Origin: Flavobacterium noncentrifugens
Lineage (GTDB): Bacteria; Bacteroidota; Bacteroidia; Flavobacteriales; Flavobacteriaceae
Reading direction: 5' to 3'
Length of the DNA: 64,000 bases
Assembly: GCF_900100375.1 (NCBI RefSeq)
Contig: NZ_FNEZ01000005.1
Coordinates: forward strand, 62,001 to 126,000
Position 1 is the stretch's first letter. Every line of letters begins with the position of its first letter. The notes under the pieces were generated by a model that saw nothing but the letters and a program-made list of their open reading frames with translations, was not told where the DNA came from and ran no database searches. Shown in pieces: positions 25,945 to 33,670 of the stretch. The position numbers and the translations under genes are program-made.

Positions 25945-28440
25945 TCAAATGCCCAGGTTCAGCACAAAAGTCAGCTTGATCGCGATGTTGTCTTCAAAGC
26001 GCGGCAGTTGGTTTCCGCCATATCTGTAAAACGCAGATAGTCCCAAAACGCTGTAAATCTGGTTGATTTCTATGCCCGATTCATAATAGCCGTTTTCAAG
26101 TGTTTTGTAATCGATTCCGGAATGTTGCTCCGGTTTTTCGAGTCCGCCATAAGCAATTCGGGTTACAAAAACCGGTGAAGGCTTGATGTTTCCAATGATC
26201 GGAATGCGCGGAAAAGCGTGTTTCATTTGGATGAACGCATATTTACTGGAGAAAAATTCGTTGAAAAACATCGTCTCAAAACTATTTCTACCGCCAATTG
26301 TAATCCGCTGCAGCAAACCGTTTTTATTCAAATTATTCGGGCTGATGTTGTACAAATGCGTCAGCGGCACATCACCATAGGCATAACCGGCTTCGAGCAA
26401 TAATGTCGTTTTCTGACCGTTCATGAAGTTTTTTTCATATTCCGTACGAAAATCGAGTTTGCTGAAAACAAAATCATTTGCGAGGATCTTTGGCAAAGCC
26501 TGTGTAAATTGAAACGTAAATCTCGGAAACCTTTTCTTGACTTCCAGTCTGCCGTAAGGCGTTTGCATGTAATCGCTAAACGGGTTCCATTGCAGCGCCG
26601 CCTGGGCGATTGTTATCGTGTAGCTTTGGTACGATGCATCATTATAATTGAAAATGTAACTGAATTTTGGCTCGACCGTACTGTAATCGAGTTGCCAGAT
26701 GCTTTCAGTTTTTGGGATGATTTTGGTTTCCAGGAATATTTTCCAGCTTTGATAACCGTAAAACGTACTTAAGTTAATAGGCCTCGGATCATATAATTTA
26801 AAACCTTTCGGATCAATTGCGAATGATGTGCTTGCAATTTCACGCAAATCATCAGTATAGGAAAGTCCGATCCAGGAGCTTGAAAACTTGCCGATTCTGG
26901 TGCTGAAACTGAGATTGTATTTGAAATTTCCATCTTTGGTTCCGTAAGCAGTATAACCTTCGATTTTATATTTTCTGGAGAATTTTTCATTTGTTCGTCC
27001 ACCAATTCCAACACGAAAACCTTCGTAATTGTTGTAGCTTAAAAGCGAACGCAGCGCCAAGTCAAATTGGCCAAACGGCACATAACCGTTCAGTAATTTC
27101 CTGCCTTGAAACAGTCTTGTTTCGATGCGTTCTTTGCCAACAATGCTGTCCAGTGCGAAATATGTTTTGCGGCTGCGCACGTCTAGGCTGTCTTTTCGGA
27201 ATTTGTTCCAGAAACTTTCGGGTTTGTTTTCTGCGTCGTCTTTGACTTCTATGGAAATAAATGGATTCCTGACCTTGATTGGATTGTTGTATTGGATGTC
27301 GAAATAATTGGTTTCTGATAAGACATAAGTAAAATCAGAAGCAAAGCGTTGGCGAGGCACATTCTGGTTGTTGTCTTCGGTATCGAATTTTAAAGTCTCG
27401 CCCAGAAAATGAATGTCCTGGCTGTTTTTTCCTTTGACAACCTTAAAGTTTTTATTTGTCGGAAACCACAAATTTTCCTTTTCGAGATACGTAAATTCAT
27501 GCGTGCCGCTGATGTCTAAAACGCCTTTGATGCGCATGATCGCTTTTGCAATTGCGAAATTCCGGCTGTCGATGAAGAGCATGCCTTCGAGTCCGGCGGC
27601 TTTTCGCTTTAAGCGGTTTTTAAAGTAAATCATGTATACTTTCCGATTATCGATGGTTGTACTGTCGAGCAATTTAAAGTTGTAATCGTTGTATGAATCG
27701 TCAGAAATCGGGCTGTTGTATTTAGTTTCGAACAACTCGTAGCGGTTGTCATACACTGAAAACGATTGTAAATTAAACGCCATGATTTCGTAGATCGGAT
27801 GTTTGAAACCGGCCATTTTTGTGGCAAGTACGGTTTCTTTGAGCGTTTTATCGGCAAATTCGTATTCGGAAACTTTTTCCGTCTGGAACAAATGCTGGTT
27901 TTTGATGACTTTCTTGAATTTATAATCCGATGAATCTATTTTTTTTAGTTTCTGAATGCCGTTTCGCCGGACGAATATGGAGTCGATGCTGCCGCTGACA
28001 GAATCGGGATTTGCAGTAATAATCAGTTTGTTGTAAGCTTTGAATTCGAAGCTGCTGGCTTTTTTTTCAGGATCGTTTGCCGTTTTATTTCTGATGGTTT
28101 TCCGGATGATTTCAAGCGCCGGATTTTTATTCGAGACTGCCACTTCATCGAGATTTCCAATTTCAGGTTCGAGGAAAACGGTGTAGAATTTTTTTGGATT
28201 GTTTACGGCAACTCCAGTTTTGTAAAAGCCGATGTAAGAAATGTTTAAAATGGCAATGGAATCTTTTGAGTTGATTCCGAATTTTCCATCGACATCTGTA
28301 ATAGCCGAAATCTTTCCGATTGAAACTGTCGCAAACGGCAACACTTTTTTAGTCGAAGCATCTTTCACGATTCCGTTAATGCGGAATTGTGCCTGGGCGG
28401 CAAACGAAAAAAAGAACAGCAGCAACGCGATTTTCTTCAT
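25945..28440 (-). CDS. DUF5686 outer-membrane protein with carboxypeptidase-regulatory-like domain
   Basis: Protein of 831 aa. It has a signal peptide (MKKIALLLFFFSFAAQAQ), then a CarboxypepD_reg-like beta-sandwich (about residues 20-100, INGIVKDASTKKVLPFATVSIG ... DVDGKFGI), then a long DUF5686 region. The C-terminal ~400 residues alternate strands with aromatic girdles and end TFVLNLGI, as in a large outer-membrane barrel. It resembles the non-TonB barrels of Bacteroidota that carry such an N-terminal domain. The start at 28440 is chosen for the signal peptide. Function unknown. It lies downstream of frr in the same direction but behind a terminator. Confidence 0.85.
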   Translation of the reverse strand: MKKIALLLFFFSFAAQAQFRINGIVKDASTKKVLPFATVSIGKISAITDVDGKFGINSKDSIAILNISYIGFYKTGVAVNNPKKFYTVFLEPEIGNLDEVAVSNKNPALEIIRKTIRNKTANDPEKKASSFEFKAYNKLIITANPDSVSGSIDSIFVRRNGIQKLKKIDSSDYKFKKVIKNQHLFQTEKVSEYEFADKTLKETVLATKMAGFKHPIYEIMAFNLQSFSVYDNRYELFETKYNSPISDDSYNDYNFKLLDSTTIDNRKVYMIYFKNRLKRKAAGLEGMLFIDSRNFAIAKAIMRIKGVLDISGTHEFTYLEKENLWFPTNKNFKVVKGKNSQDIHFLGETLKFDTEDNNQNVPRQRFASDFTYVLSETNYFDIQYNNPIKVRNPFISIEVKDDAENKPESFWNKFRKDSLDVRSRKTYFALDSIVGKERIETRLFQGRKLLNGYVPFGQFDLALRSLLSYNNYEGFRVGIGGRTNEKFSRKYKIEGYTAYGTKDGNFKYNLSFSTRIGKFSSSWIGLSYTDDLREIASTSFAIDPKGFKLYDPRPINLSTFYGYQSWKIFLETKIIPKTESIWQLDYSTVEPKFSYIFNYNDASYQSYTITIAQAALQWNPFSDYMQTPYGRLEVKKRFPRFTFQFTQALPKILANDFVFSKLDFRTEYEKNFMNGQKTTLLLEAGYAYGDVPLTHLYNISPNNLNKNGLLQRITIGGRNSFETMFFNEFFSSKYAFIQMKHAFPRIPIIGNIKPSPVFVTRIAYGGLEKPEQHSGIDYKTLENGYYESGIEINQIYSVLGLSAFYRYGGNQLPRFEDNIAIKLTFVLNLGI

Positions 28441-28491
28441 AAAGGCGAGTGGAATTCGGATGTCGTACAAGATACAAAGTCTATAAAAACA

Positions 28492-28514
28492 AAAATCCGC
28501 GTGAGGCGGATTTT
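28492..28514 (-). terminator. Terminator downstream of frr
   Basis: The stem is AAAATCCGC (28492-28500) / GCGGATTTT (28506-28514). On the minus strand it is followed by a T-rich run and lies 19 bases after the frr stop. Confidence 0.75.
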
Positions 28515-28532
28515 ATAAAACATTTGTGAAAA

Positions 28533-29096
28533 TCAGACTTTCATGATTTCGGCTTCTTTAAGCGCCAAAACTTCGTCGACTTTTTTGATGTAACTGTTTG
28601 TTAAGTTTTGGACTTCGTCTTCTGCGCTTTTGCAGATGTCTTCAGAAGTGCCTTCTTTTTCAAGTTTTTTGATTTCGGTGTTTGCATCTTTTCGTGCATT
28701 GCGGATTCCAACTTTTGCGTCTTCAGCTTCCACTTTTGCTTGTTTAGCGAGGTCGCGGCGGCGTTCTTCAGTCAAGGCAGGAACGTTGATGATGATGTTG
28801 TCGCCATTGTTCATTGGATTGAACCCGAGATTTGCAATCATGATCGCTTTTTCGATCGGATGCAGCATTGCTTTTTCCCACGGCTGAACGGTAATCGTCC
28901 TTGCGTCGGGAACATTAATGTTTGCCACTTGCGACAATGGTGTTGCCGATCCGTAATAATCTACGAAAACAGCACCAAGCATCGCCGGGCTTGCTTTTCC
29001 TGCGCGGATGTTTAAAAATTCTTTTTCGAGATGCGCAATAGAACCGCTCATGGATTCTTCTGTACTGTCTAAAATAAAATCAATTTCTTCGGTCAT
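28533..29096 (-). CDS. frr: Ribosome recycling factor
   Basis: Releases ribosomes from mRNA after termination, together with EF-G. The 187-aa product has the family signatures EFLNIRAGKASPAML, VPDARTITVQPWE, ANLGFNPMNNGDNIIINVPALTEERRRDLAKQAK and the conserved C-terminal helix region. The start MTEEIDFILD at 29096 is the usual one; the longest frame adds 15 residues that do not belong to the family. pyrH lies upstream in the same direction, as in most bacteria, but the 170-base gap is largely taken up by a subfamily A repeat. Confidence 0.97.
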   Translation of the reverse strand: MTEEIDFILDSTEESMSGSIAHLEKEFLNIRAGKASPAMLGAVFVDYYGSATPLSQVANINVPDARTITVQPWEKAMLHPIEKAIMIANLGFNPMNNGDNIIINVPALTEERRRDLAKQAKVEAEDAKVGIRNARKDANTEIKKLEKEGTSEDICKSAEDEVQNLTNSYIKKVDEVLALKEAEIMKV

Positions 29097-29141
29097 TGTT
29101 TCTGATTTTTGTCGTTTGACAACTTTTAATTTGGAACTCAA

Positions 29142-29254
29142 AGCCCTAGCCCTGATGGCAGTGGAAATCCTTTTTTTTTAGGATTGCCCCGAAGCATCGC
29201 GTAGGGGAAATCATAATTAAAAAAGATTGTAACGTACAGCAGGAAAAAGCTCCT
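29142..29254 (-). repeat. Intergenic structured repeat, subfamily A, copy A3 (reverse orientation)
   Basis: Read on the minus strand it begins AGGAGCTTTTTCCTGCTGT and ends GCCATCAGGGCTAGGGCT. The central stem AATCTTTTTT / AAAAAAAAAGGATT encloses an extra inner hairpin, making this copy about 30 bases longer than A1. It sits between pyrH and frr and would be transcribed in an operon mRNA. Confidence 0.78.
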
Positions 29255-29266
29255 AAAAATGCTTCC

Positions 29267-29974
29267 TTAAACGCTTACTAAGGTTCCGATATTTTCGCCT
29301 TCACAAATTTTTGTGAGGTTTCCTTTTTTGTTCATGTCGAATACCAGGATTGGCAATTCGTTTTCCTGGCTGAGTGTGAATGCGGTCGTGTCCATGACAT
29401 TGAGGCCTTTTGCCAAAACATCGGTGAATGAAAGCGTGTCGAATTTTGTCGCTGTAGGATCTTTTTCGGGATCTGCGGTGTAAATGCCGTCTACTCTTGT
29501 GCCTTTTAAAATCACGTCGGCGTGGATTTCAACCCCGCGCAAAACAGCAGCAGTATCGGTTGTGAAGTATGGATTTCCGGTTCCGGCTCCGAAGATGACA
29601 ATTCTGCCTTTTTCGAGGTGGCGAACGGCTCTTCTTTTGATGTAAGGCTCGGCGATCGCTTCGATTTTGAGTGCGGTTTGCAAACGCGTGAGCATGCCTT
29701 TGTCTTCGAGTGCGCCTTGTAGCGCCATTCCGTTGATTACGGTGGCAAGCATTCCCATGTAATCGCCCTGAACACGGTCCATGCCGTTGCTGGCTCCGGC
29801 TACGCCGCGAAAGATATTTCCGCCTCCGATGACAATTGCAATCTGGACGCCTTTGTCGTGGATTTGCTTGATTTCTTCGGCATATTCAGCCAGTCTTGCC
29901 GGATCGATCCCGTATTGGCGGTCGCCCATTAAAGCTTCACCGCTTAATTTCAGGAGGATTCTTTTATATTTCAT
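29267..29974 (-). CDS. pyrH: UMP kinase
   Basis: Phosphorylates UMP to UDP in pyrimidine nucleotide synthesis. The 235-aa product is a hexameric amino-acid-kinase-fold enzyme. Signatures are the N-terminal [25 protein letters not shown], the [17 protein letters not shown] helix, [13 protein letters not shown] and the C-terminal [18 protein letters not shown] region (here [19 protein letters not shown]). It is followed by frr. A TATATTTG-type -7 element lies 26 bases upstream of the start on the minus strand. Confidence 0.97.
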   Translation of the reverse strand: MKYKRILLKLSGEALMGDRQYGIDPARLAEYAEEIKQIHDKGVQIAIVIGGGNIFRGVAGASNGMDRVQGDYMGMLATVINGMALQGALEDKGMLTRLQTALKIEAIAEPYIKRRAVRHLEKGRIVIFGAGTGNPYFTTDTAAVLRGVEIHADVILKGTRVDGIYTADPEKDPTATKFDTLSFTDVLAKGLNVMDTTAFTLSQENELPILVFDMNKKGNLTKICEGENIGTLVSV

Positions 29975-29999
29975 TTTTAGATGTGTTGTTTTTAGAGTG

Positions 30000-30007
30000 C
30001 AAATATA
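30000..30007 (-). promoter_or_regulatory. Candidate -7 element for pyrH
   Basis: CAAATATA (TATATTTG on the minus strand) lies 25 bases before the pyrH start. No TTG at -33. Confidence 0.4.
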
Positions 30008-30076
30008 GTTATATTCTGATTTTGTGAAACAGCGTCGTTAAAAAATGTTGAGGAGCAAATAAACCTTTAAATTTTT

Positions 30077-30142
30077 AACCATGAAGGGCATTAAGTTCAT
30101 TAAGATTCGTCGCGCTTAATGAACTTAATGAACTTAATGGTT
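30077..30142. repeat. TTAAG/CTTAA hairpin repeat, family B, copy B1
   Basis: Begins AACCATGAAGGGCATTAAG and ends CTTAATGAACTTAATGGTT. The arms CATTAAGTTCATTAAG and CTTAATGAACTTAATG are exact complements. Copies with the same ends lie at 36884 and 43027. Confidence 0.75.
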
Positions 30143-30225
30143 TTTTCAAAAGATGTTAAGCGCAACCCAACAATAGCTATAAAATGTTTTTAAAATGGTA
30201 AATTTGTTGTCTAAAATTCAAGATA

Positions 30226-30849
30226 ATGAAAGTTGCTGTTGCCGAAAGCCTGCTTAAAAGCCATTCGTATGTAAAATACCGAACGGTGGTTTCGAATTTG
30301 CTGAAACAAGGAAAATCTTCCGGAAACCAGCAGTCGGAAGCGTTGACGCATTATTCTGAACTTAACGAAGCGCGGATGAACCGACTCGATAAAAAGACGG
30401 TGATTTTTGAAGAAAATATCCAGAAACTGCTAACTTTAAAAAGCAAATATACCTGGCTGGTTTTGTCTGAAGGCTGGTGTGGCGATGCAGCTCAGATTCT
30501 TCCGATACTCAATAAATTAGCCGTGATCACACCAAACATTGATTTGAAAATTGTGTTCAGAGATGAAAATGAAGCGTTGATGACTATGTTCCTGACCAAT
30601 GGCGGAAAGGCGATCCCAAAATTGATCGTGCTTGATGAAGCATCTAAAAACACGTTGGGAAATTGGGGCCCGAGGCCAAAAGGCGCTTCCGATTTAATTC
30701 AAAGCTACAAACGGCAATATGGGGTGCTTGATGAAACGGCGAAAACCGAACTGCAATTGTGGTATCTGCATGACAAAGGAATTTCTACGCAGAACGAACT
30801 CGTTACAATGATGTTGAATCTGGACCAAATGAATTTTCAAACTGTATAA
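30226..30849 (+). CDS. Thioredoxin-fold protein with a WCGD motif
   Basis: Protein of 207 aa. An N-terminal helical part (residues 1-65) precedes a thioredoxin-like domain with LSEGWCGDAAQILPIL at the active-site position. Only one cysteine is present there (WCGDA instead of WCxxC), so it cannot perform ordinary disulfide exchange; a monothiol, chaperone or sensor role is possible. The cis-proline loop is seen in GKAIPKLIVLDE. No signal peptide. The last 47 bases overlap the convergent truB gene. A TAAATTTG -7 candidate lies 20 bases before the start. Confidence 0.82.
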   Translation: MKVAVAESLLKSHSYVKYRTVVSNLLKQGKSSGNQQSEALTHYSELNEARMNRLDKKTVIFEENIQKLLTLKSKYTWLVLSEGWCGDAAQILPILNKLAVITPNIDLKIVFRDENEALMTMFLTNGGKAIPKLIVLDEASKNTLGNWGPRPKGASDLIQSYKRQYGVLDETAKTELQLWYLHDKGISTQNELVTMMLNLDQMNFQTV

Positions 30850-31507
30850 TATCCATCGCATCATTGACATTGTAATCTCCGATTTTTGTACGGCGCAAGG
30901 CCGTTAAATGTGCGCCCGATTCTAATGCTTGCCCGAAATCAAAAGCCAGCGAACGGATGTAAGTTCCTTTGCTGCAGACCACTCGGAAGTCTATTTCGGG
31001 AAGTGCAATTCTCGTAATTTCAAATTCGTGGACGGTCGTTTTCCGAAACGCGATTTCAACTTCTTCGCCTGCTCGGGCATGTTCGTACAAACGTTTTCCG
31101 TCTTTTTTGATCGCTGAGAAAATGGGAGGTTTCTGATCGATTTCGCCAAGGAATTGCTTCGTTGTTTCGCGGATTAAGTCCTCTGAAATATGATCGGTTG
31201 GAAAGGTTTCATTGATTTCGGTTTCAAGATCGTATGATGGCGTCGTGGCACCAATGTAAAACGTTCCCGTGTATTCTTTAATTTGTCCCTGAAGTTCAGA
31301 AATCCTTTTGGTGAATTTTCCCGTGCAGACCAAAAGCAGGCCGGTTGCCAATGGATCGAGCGTTCCGGCGTGGCCGATCTTTATTTTTTTTAAGTCAAGT
31401 TTGCTCTTTAAAAGCCATTTCATTTTATTGACCGCCTGAAAAGACGTCCAATGCAATCCTTTGTCAATCAACAGGATCTGGCCGTTTTGATAGTCTTCGG
31501 CAGTCAT
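30803..31507 (-). CDS. truB: tRNA pseudouridine(55) synthase
   Basis: Forms pseudouridine 55 in the TPsiC arm of tRNAs. The 234-aa product has the catalytic aspartate in IGHAGTLDPLATGLLLV, followed by KEYTGTFYIGATTPSYD and the VVCSKGTYIRSLAFDFG motif. The length suits a bacterial TruB without a long PUA domain. Its start codon overlaps the uppP stop by one base. Its 3' end runs 47 bases into the convergent thioredoxin-fold gene. It is the last gene of the ftsX-DUF3098-uppP-truB run. Confidence 0.96.
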   Translation of the reverse strand: MTAEDYQNGQILLIDKGLHWTSFQAVNKMKWLLKSKLDLKKIKIGHAGTLDPLATGLLLVCTGKFTKRISELQGQIKEYTGTFYIGATTPSYDLETEINETFPTDHISEDLIRETTKQFLGEIDQKPPIFSAIKKDGKRLYEHARAGEEVEIAFRKTTVHEFEITRIALPEIDFRVVCSKGTYIRSLAFDFGQALESGAHLTALRRTKIGDYNVNDAMDIIQFENSFGPDSTSL

Positions 31508-32304
31508 TAAATGATCGTTAGCGGATGAATAAAAAAGTGGATCGCAAGTAAAATAAGTCCTGCAATGATTCGGTAATAACCAAACACTTTAAAACCGTTT
31601 TTATTCAGGAATCCAATAAAGGTTTTGATGGCGAGCATCGCAACAATAAAAGCGACAACGTTTCCAATAATCAGAAAATTGATCTGGTCGTGCGACAAAA
31701 CAAATCCGTCTTTATAATAATCGTAGCATTTTTTAGCGGTGGCGCCAAACATGGTTGGAACCGCTAAAAAGAAGGAGAATTCAGCTGCGGTTTTTCGGGA
31801 TAATTTCTGCGACATTCCGCCAACAATGCTCGCGCCGCTTCGGGAAACACCCGGAATCATCGCCAAACATTGGAACAATCCGATTTTCAAAGCGGTTGGA
31901 TAAGTAATTGCTGTAGAATTTTCTGATCCTGAAGTGTCCTTAAACCATTCGTCAACTTTCAGTAAAATGATTCCGCCAAGAACTAAAGAAACAGCAACAG
32001 TTACCGGATTTTCAAGCAATCCGTCAATGAAATCGCTCAACAGTAATCCTAAAATCACGGCCGGAATAAACGCAACCAGCAATTTAAAGTAAAAATCCAA
32101 AGTCTGGAAAAAGCGTTTGAAATACAGAACGACAACTGATAAAATTGCGCCGAGCTGAATCACAATCGTAAATAATTTCGTAAAATCGTCATGTGCAATC
32201 CCGAAAAAAGAACTTGCGATGATCATGTGCCCGGTGGAAGAAACCGGTAAAAATTCAGTAAGTCCTTCGATAATCGCAAGAACAATGGCTTGTAAAGTAT
32301 TCAT
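31507..32304 (-). CDS. uppP: Undecaprenyl-diphosphatase (BacA type)
   Basis: Integral membrane phosphatase of 265 aa that regenerates undecaprenyl phosphate for peptidoglycan and other glycan synthesis, and confers bacitracin tolerance. The two family motifs are present: [15 protein letters not shown] near the N terminus, with the catalytic glutamate, and [14 protein letters not shown] with the conserved arginine. Eight or so hydrophobic segments. It overlaps truB by one base. Confidence 0.96.
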   Translation of the reverse strand: MNTLQAIVLAIIEGLTEFLPVSSTGHMIIASSFFGIAHDDFTKLFTIVIQLGAILSVVVLYFKRFFQTLDFYFKLLVAFIPAVILGLLLSDFIDGLLENPVTVAVSLVLGGIILLKVDEWFKDTSGSENSTAITYPTALKIGLFQCLAMIPGVSRSGASIVGGMSQKLSRKTAAEFSFFLAVPTMFGATAKKCYDYYKDGFVLSHDQINFLIIGNVVAFIVAMLAIKTFIGFLNKNGFKVFGYYRIIAGLILLAIHFFIHPLTII

Positions 32305-32351
32305 TAAAATTTACGATGTTTGATTTACGATTTACGCAGATTGCGGCAATC

Positions 32352-32600
32352 TTAATTGTCTTTTTTTGGATTTTTCAGGATCGACCAGATCGTAATTCCG
32401 AATCCGATCAAAACGGTCGTTGGCGCCAAGCGGATTCTTCGGAAATTGAAAATATCTTCACTGAAAACTTTCGGATCATCGCTTCCGCCGCCAGCCATCA
32501 GGATAAATCCGAGTGCAATGACTGCAATCCCGATCAAAAGGATCTTGTAGTTGACTTTGTCAAAAAGAAAATCAGAATGTTCTTTATTCGTGTCTTTCAT
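32352..32600 (-). CDS. DUF3098 small membrane protein
   Basis: Protein of 82 aa with two membrane segments (YKILLIGIAVIALGFILMAG and APTTVLIGFGITIWSIL) separated by a short loop with DDPKVFSEDIFNFRRI. This is the DUF3098 pattern, found in Bacteroidota between ftsX and uppP. The constant neighbourhood suggests a role linked to cell-division or envelope functions, but nothing specific is visible. Co-transcription with ftsX (35 bases upstream) and uppP (48 bases downstream) is likely. Confidence 0.88.
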   Translation of the reverse strand: MKDTNKEHSDFLFDKVNYKILLIGIAVIALGFILMAGGGSDDPKVFSEDIFNFRRIRLAPTTVLIGFGITIWSILKNPKKDN

Positions 32601-32635
32601 AAGGTAATTTTATGTTTCGGATTTAAAATCTGAAA

Positions 32636-33511
32636 TTAATATAAATCGTCTGTTCGTAAATTCAAAAAGCGTTGTGTTGCGAAAAAGGTACTGATCCAAC
32701 TGATAAAGATTCCGACGAAGAAAACGGCCAAAAGCACCATGCCTACAAGCAACTGATTCTGTAAAAGTCCGAGTCCGGGGAAATTGTTGTCGAGATAAAA
32801 CAGCAATCCGATCAAAGCCAAAACGGCCAAAACCGCACCTATAAATCCAAGCTTTACACTTCTCCAGATAAAAGGTTTCCTGATAAATGACTTCGTCGCG
32901 CCCACCATTTGCATCGTTTTAATAATGAACCGGTTCGAATAAATCGACAAGCGCATGGAGCTGTTGATCAGTAAAACGGCGACTAAAGTTAAGAATCCGC
33001 TGGCGATCAAGATCCACAAACTTACTTTTTGGATGTTGTCGTTTACAAGGCTTACAAGTTGTTTGTCGTAAACAATATCCGAAACCATGTCGTTGGTGCG
33101 CAGGCTGCTTTCAATTTTCCGGATCTGATCGGCATTGATATAATCGGCTTTTAAATGGATGTCAAACGAATTTTGTAACGGATTCATGCCCAAAAATGTC
33201 ATAAAATCCTCGCCAATAATATCCTGGTGTTGTTTCGCAGCCACTTCTTTCGGCACATAAACAAACGATCTTACAAACGGTTCTGCTTTCAACTGTTGGT
33301 CGAAAGACTTAATAATCGTGTCATTGGCTTCATTTTTAAAGAAAACAGTCATCGCGATCTCTTCCTTAAAATTATCAGAAAGACGCTTCGAATTGATGAT
33401 GAACAAGCCTAAAATCCCCAATAAAAAAAGGACGAGAAAAATACTTAAAACGACCGAAAAGTAAGAAGAAATCAAACGCCGTTTTTGAAATTTTTCGAAT
33501 GAAGATGCCAT
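32636..33511 (-). CDS. ftsX: Cell-division permease FtsX
   Basis: Inner-membrane subunit of the FtsEX ABC-type complex, which couples septal peptidoglycan hydrolysis to division. The 291-aa product has four membrane segments: one near residue 30 (FSVVLSIFLVLFLLGILGLF), a periplasmic domain (about 50-165) and three C-terminal segments, with MQMVGATKSFIRKPFIWRS as the conserved cytoplasmic stretch. Its ATPase partner ftsE is not in the window. It is the first gene of the conserved run with DUF3098, uppP and truB, and is divergent from leuS. Confidence 0.95.
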   Translation of the reverse strand: MASSFEKFQKRRLISSYFSVVLSIFLVLFLLGILGLFIINSKRLSDNFKEEIAMTVFFKNEANDTIIKSFDQQLKAEPFVRSFVYVPKEVAAKQHQDIIGEDFMTFLGMNPLQNSFDIHLKADYINADQIRKIESSLRTNDMVSDIVYDKQLVSLVNDNIQKVSLWILIASGFLTLVAVLLINSSMRLSIYSNRFIIKTMQMVGATKSFIRKPFIWRSVKLGFIGAVLAVLALIGLLFYLDNNFPGLGLLQNQLLVGMVLLAVFFVGIFISWISTFFATQRFLNLRTDDLY

Positions 33512-33599
33512 AAATACTGAATTAAGCCGTAAAAATAATAAAGAATTTCTTTAAACACAGTTTATAACGCCCAAAGTTTTAATTTTCGTACAATAAGCG

Positions 33600-33607
33600 T
33601 AAATTTG
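33600..33607 (+). promoter_or_regulatory. Candidate -7 element for leuS
   Basis: TAAATTTG matches TAnnTTTG. Transcription from here would give a leader of about 50-60 bases before the leuS ATG, containing the CTTTGTTACTTAGCAACT stretch. Confidence 0.4.
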
Positions 33608-33642
33608 CGCGCATTACAGACAAAGACAGGAGCTTTTTCACT

Positions 33643-33663
33643 TTGTTACTTAGCAACTCACAA
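33643..33663 (+). repeat. TTTGTTAC/GCAACT element in the leuS leader
   Basis: CTTTGTTACTTAGCAACTC is nearly the same as the element upstream of tyrS (48411-48440) and is followed, as there, by CACAAACT. It ends a few bases before the leuS start. Confidence 0.55.
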
Positions 33664-33670
33664 ACTTTTT

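Noticed and set aside
33605..33670. N-terminal 22-residue extension of LeuS (start at 33605)
   Set aside because: It lies in the leader element, has no counterpart in the family, and would place the start on the promoter element.
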